NCBI GenBank assembly: GCA_000585055.1
Contig: JEMX01000061.1
Coordinates: forward strand, 98,671-162,670
Length of the DNA stretch: 64,000 nt
Origin: Candidatus Accumulibacter appositus
GTDB lineage: Bacteria > Pseudomonadota > Gammaproteobacteria > Burkholderiales > Rhodocyclaceae
Reading direction: 5' to 3'
Each line of letters begins with the position of its first letter. Position 1 is the stretch's first letter. Of the stretch, positions 61,303-64,000 are shown one piece after another. The notes beneath the pieces were generated by a model, which searched no databases, was not told the DNA's origin, and worked only from the letters and a program-made list of their open reading frames with translations. The position numbers and the translations under genes were made by a program.

Positions 61303-62337
61303 ATGCAGATTACCTTTACCCGCCCTGACGACTGGCATCTCCATCTGCGCGACGGTGAAGCGTTGCGCACGGTCTTGCCGCATAGCGCCCGTCAGTTTGC
61401 CCGGGCCATCGTGATGCCCAATTTGCGCCCGCCGGTGACTACGGTCGTTGCGGCTGGCGAGTACCGGGCGCGAATCTTGGCGGCATTGCCGCCGGCCTCG
61501 CCGTTCGAACCGCTGATGACGCTCTATCTGACCGACATGACCTCAGCCGAGGAAGTGCGGCGGGCCGTCGATAGCACCTTCGTGCACGCGGTGAAGCTGT
61601 ATCCGGCGGGGGCCACGACCAATTCGGACGCGGGGGTCAGCGATATCGAGCGTTGCGACAAGGCGCTTGGCGAGATGGAGCGGTTGGGAATGCCGCTGCT
61701 GGTGCACGGCGAGGTGACCGATCCGGAGGTTGACGTCTTCGATCGCGAAAAGCGCTTCATCGAGCGCGTCTTGGAGCCATTGCTGGCGCGCTACCCGGGC
61801 CTGAAGATCGTTTTTGAACACATCACCACCCGCGATGCCGCCGATTTCGTGCGCAGTGCGGGCCCGAACCTCGCGGCGACGATTACGGCCCATCACCTGC
61901 TCTACAACCGCAACGCCATTTTTGCCGGCGGTATTCGCCCCCACCACTATTGTCTGCCGGTGCTCAAGCGCGAGGAGCATCGGCTGGCGCTCGTGCGCGC
62001 GGCGACTTCCGGTAGCCAGCGTTTTTTCCTGGGTACGGATTCGGCACCCCACGCACGGACCAGCAAGGAGAACGCTTGTGGTTGCGCCGGTTGCTACACC
62101 GCGCACGCGGCTCTCGAACTGTACGCGGAAGCATTCGAGTCGGCCGGCGCCCTGGATCGGCTGGAGGCTTTCGCCAGTTTCAACGGTGCCGACTTCTATG
62201 GTCTGCCGCGCAATGCCGGGACGGTGACGCTCCGCCAGGAGGAGTGGCCGGTTGTCGAGGCCTTCTCCTATCTCGGTGACGACGCGCTGGTGCCGCTGCG
62301 CGCCGGTGAGCGGCTGCGCTGGCGGATGGTCGACTGA
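61303..62337 (+). CDS. pyrC: dihydroorotase (class II)
   Basis: 344 aa metal-dependent amidohydrolase of pyrimidine synthesis. [11 protein letters not shown] gives the HxH zinc ligands, [12 protein letters not shown] the carbamylated Lys, LLVHGEVTD and [21 protein letters not shown] further His ligands, GTDSAPH the catalytic Asp. ATG 61303. A TAGAAT -10-like box at 61270-61275 precedes it. The stop TGA touches the next frame. Confidence 0.95.
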   Translation: MQITFTRPDDWHLHLRDGEALRTVLPHSARQFARAIVMPNLRPPVTTVVAAGEYRARILAALPPASPFEPLMTLYLTDMTSAEEVRRAVDSTFVHAVKLYPAGATTNSDAGVSDIERCDKALGEMERLGMPLLVHGEVTDPEVDVFDREKRFIERVLEPLLARYPGLKIVFEHITTRDAADFVRSAGPNLAATITAHHLLYNRNAIFAGGIRPHHYCLPVLKREEHRLALVRAATSGSQRFFLGTDSAPHARTSKENACGCAGCYTAHAALELYAEAFESAGALDRLEAFASFNGADFYGLPRNAGTVTLRQEEWPVVEAFSYLGDDALVPLRAGERLRWRMVD

Positions 62338-62393
62338 TGTCTGCGGGTCGTCTAGCGTTGGCTTCCTCCGGGTTTCGCTTGAGGAGATTGTCT

Positions 62394-62846
62394 GTGCCAC
62401 GGAAAACCTTGTTGTCCCTGTTCCTGCTGCCCCTGCTGCTGGCCTGCTCCGATCAGCGTGCAGCCTTCGAGATCGGCGGCTCCAGCCAGCATTCGCTGAC
62501 CCTGATTCGCATTCAAAACTTCTTTTGGGAGAGGTCGGCGTCCTATTCCATCGTCGCCACACGGATGCCAGAGTGCATGCGCCGTCATGACATGGGCAAG
62601 GGCGGTGCGACCACCCCTATCGAGGTCTACGCCCCGGGCAACGACGCCTGGATTCTCAAACAGGGGCGCCGCATGCAGGTCGTCGAGACGCGAACCTGCG
62701 AGGGCTTTGCCCGGCTTGCCGAGCCGCCGGCGGACGGTATGGGTCCCTTACAGGGCAGCTTCGAGATGCGCAACGGCAGCTTGAGCTTCATCGCCGCAGC
62801 GACGCGCGAAGCGCCGCTGGACGCCGTTGCCCCGGCGCAGCAGTGA
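62394..62846 (+). CDS. putative lipoprotein, hypothetical
   Basis: 150 aa from GTG 62394, chosen because GAGGAG (62381-62386) lies seven bases before it and because it begins a clean lipoprotein signal (PRKTLLSLFLLPLLLAC). The mature part is ~130 residues with no recognised domain; two Cys (MPECMRR, TRTCEGF) may form a disulfide. The C-terminus is Ala/Pro-rich. It lies between pyrC and the DUF3025 gene, same strand, likely one operon. Confidence 0.72.
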   Translation: MPRKTLLSLFLLPLLLACSDQRAAFEIGGSSQHSLTLIRIQNFFWERSASYSIVATRMPECMRRHDMGKGGATTPIEVYAPGNDAWILKQGRRMQVVETRTCEGFARLAEPPADGMGPLQGSFEMRNGSLSFIAAATREAPLDAVAPAQQ

Positions 62847-62874
62847 ACGCCTGACGCAGTGAGGTGTTGAGGAC

Positions 62875-63663
62875 GTGAGCCTAGCTGGCTGGCCGTCGCC
62901 GGGTGGCTTGTTCGCCCCATTGACGCCGCTCATCAAGGGCCTTCCCTTTGCGCCTGAGCCGGCGTCGCTCGATTTGCTCAGCGCGCGCTGCGAACTGCGT
63001 ACGGCTGGCGGTCGCCGGATCTCTTTCGTCGCACCGCCAGGCGATGGCGTCGATTACGAAACCCGCATCTGGGAGCGCGGCGAGGTGGAGACGCGTCCCG
63101 GCAACTGGCACGATTTCTTCAATGCCCTGGTCTGGCTCAGCTTTCCACTGAGTAAATCGGCGCTGAATGCGTCTCACGTGGCGGCGATGGCGCTGCCGGA
63201 CGCGCGCAGCACGCGCAGTCGCGATCGCGACGCTCTGACCCATTTCGATGAATGCGGTGTCGTCGTCGTCTCCTCCGATCGCTCACTGCTGGCCTTGTTG
63301 CGCGGCTTTCAATGGAAGCCCCTGTTCTGGGAGCGACGCCTTGATCTCGATCGCCTGCTGCGCTGCTTCGTTTTTGGTCACGCTACCTACGAGCAACTGC
63401 TGCAGCCGTTTCGCGGGCTGACGGCCAAGGCCGTGCTGCATGAAGTCAGCGAGGAGTGGCTGCAGGCGCCGCTGTCCGCACAACTGGCTGACATCGATCG
63501 GCGTCTGGCGAGTGAAGTGGCCGCCGGACGACATCGTGATCCGCGCGCCTTTCATCCCTTGCCGCTGCTCGGCTTGCCCGGAGTGACCGCGGCCAGCGAA
63601 AGCCCTTCCTATTACGATGACCCCTGGCAATTCCGCGCGGGCCGAACGCGGCGGCGGGTATAA
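62875..63663 (+). CDS. DUF3025 family protein
   Basis: 262 aa. DUF3025 pattern: DYETRIWERGEVETRPGNWHDFFNALVWLSFPLSK near the middle, RDALTHFDECGVVVVSSD, FGHATYEQL, and FHPLPLLGLPGV near the C-terminus. Function unknown, common in betaproteobacteria and gammaproteobacteria. GTG start at 62875. Its stop codon TAA is embedded in the TATAAT box of the rnpB promoter. Confidence 0.83.
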   Translation: MSLAGWPSPGGLFAPLTPLIKGLPFAPEPASLDLLSARCELRTAGGRRISFVAPPGDGVDYETRIWERGEVETRPGNWHDFFNALVWLSFPLSKSALNASHVAAMALPDARSTRSRDRDALTHFDECGVVVVSSDRSLLALLRGFQWKPLFWERRLDLDRLLRCFVFGHATYEQLLQPFRGLTAKAVLHEVSEEWLQAPLSAQLADIDRRLASEVAAGRHRDPRAFHPLPLLGLPGVTAASESPSYYDDPWQFRAGRTRRRV

Positions 63664-63664
63664 T
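63659..63664 (+). promoter_or_regulatory. -10 element of rnpB
   Basis: Perfect TATAAT, seven bases before the predicted 5' end of RNase P RNA. It overlaps the TAA stop codon of the DUF3025 gene. No good -35 was recognised in the GC-rich bases upstream. Confidence 0.65.
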
Positions 63665-63670
63665 CAGCGC

Positions 63671-64000
63671 GGGAAGTCGGTCAGACAGCCGCTGGGCAAA
63701 AGGCGATCGCCTGGCGCCGAGAGGAAAGTCCGGGCTCCGCAGAGCAGGATGCCGGTTAACGACCGGGCACCGTGAGGTGACGGAAAGTGCAACAGAAAGC
63801 AGACCGCCGATGTCCTCGCGCAGGCAGGGCAGGTAAGGGTGAAACGGCGAGGTAAGAGCTCACCGCGTTCGTGGTAACACGGACGGCACGGTAAACCCCA
63901 TCCGGAGCAAGGCCAAATAGGGAAGCGTCGGCGTGGCTCGCGCTGCTTCCGGGTAGGCTGCTTGAGCGTGCTGGTAACAGTACGCCTAGAGGAATGGCTG
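63671..64000 (+). ncRNA. rnpB: RNase P RNA component (partial, runs off right edge)
   Basis: Bacterial A-type RNase P RNA. Conserved CR-I region GAGGAAAGTCCGGGCTCC (about 63720-63737), the AACAGAAAGCAGACCGCC-type segment, GGTAAGGGTGAAACGG and GTAAACCCCATCCGGAGCAA follow in family order. The RNA cuts 5' leaders from precursor tRNAs with the protein RnpA. The 3' terminal part is beyond the window. Confidence 0.96.

Overview
The window is a dense, GC-rich (roughly 60% or a little more) proteobacterial chromosome segment with about 55 protein genes on both strands and short intergenic gaps. Gene families point to a betaproteobacterium, most likely Rhodocyclales and possibly of the Candidatus Accumulibacter type. 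The pointers are heme d1 (NirJ/NirN) genes, a cytochrome c4-EngB pair, a DUF3683 FAD/Fe-S oxidoreductase, a DUF4212 plus VC_2705-type acetate/solute symporter, large PAS-GGDEF-EAL proteins, and the rsmI / yraN-diaA-dolP block. The genus is inferred from gene content, not from a marker search. No tRNA, insertion sequence, prophage or CRISPR array was seen. A partial RNase P RNA runs off the right edge.

Layout. 1-5 kb (minus strand): 5' end of a DEAD-box RNA helicase, ubiC, a DUF192 protein, then the heme d1 operon nirJ-nirN plus a Lys/Ala-rich exported peptide, headed by an FNR/Dnr box. 5-14 kb: clsB, gluQ, argB, a HAD nucleotidase, a five-PAS GGDEF-EAL protein and an acyltransferase. 13.6-16.4 kb: hemB, a candidate small RNA at the position occupied by Spot 42/ErsA in other bacteria, engB and cytochrome c4. 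16.4-21 kb: a CBS protein, a cation/proton antiporter and ilvBN, which is preceded by an unannotated branched-chain leader peptide and attenuator. 21-28.7 kb: bioC, bioB, comF, an FHA/degenerate-cyclase protein, ttcA, a pteridine-reductase-like SDR, an unknown protein and a MidA-type methyltransferase.

28.8-34.4 kb is the most unusual locus. It is a tight minus-strand operon of an MBOAT-SGNH fusion, an acyl carrier protein, a stand-alone adenylation enzyme and an acyl-CoA-dehydrogenase-like flavoprotein. The adenylation pocket reads D-L-L-Y-L-A-L-V-C, the code known for the prolyl-AMP ligases of pyoluteorin, prodigiosin and aminocoumarin pathways. The flavoprotein looks like the matching prolyl-carrier dehydrogenases. 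Together they suggest that L-proline is loaded on the carrier, oxidised to pyrrole-2-carboxyl and passed to a membrane O-acyltransferase for export to a surface glycan or lipid. The logic resembles Dlt, but with a pyrrole cargo.

34.8-64 kb is mostly housekeeping: cca, an NDUFA9-like protein, slt, a 5-formyl-THF cyclo-ligase, a CHASE-PAS-GGDEF-EAL protein, patB, cysK, ilvA, ybdK, a Kef-type antiporter, the 1291-residue FAD/Fe-S oxidoreductase, trkH, the symporter operon, dolP, diaA, yraN, rsmI, pyrC, a lipoprotein, a DUF3025 protein and rnpB.

A dispersed repeat of about 123 bp occurs four times (6502, 24656, 39789, 53798). It always sits at gene ends or in a leader; it supplies or abuts stop codons and encodes the C-terminal tail of one GGDEF-EAL protein.
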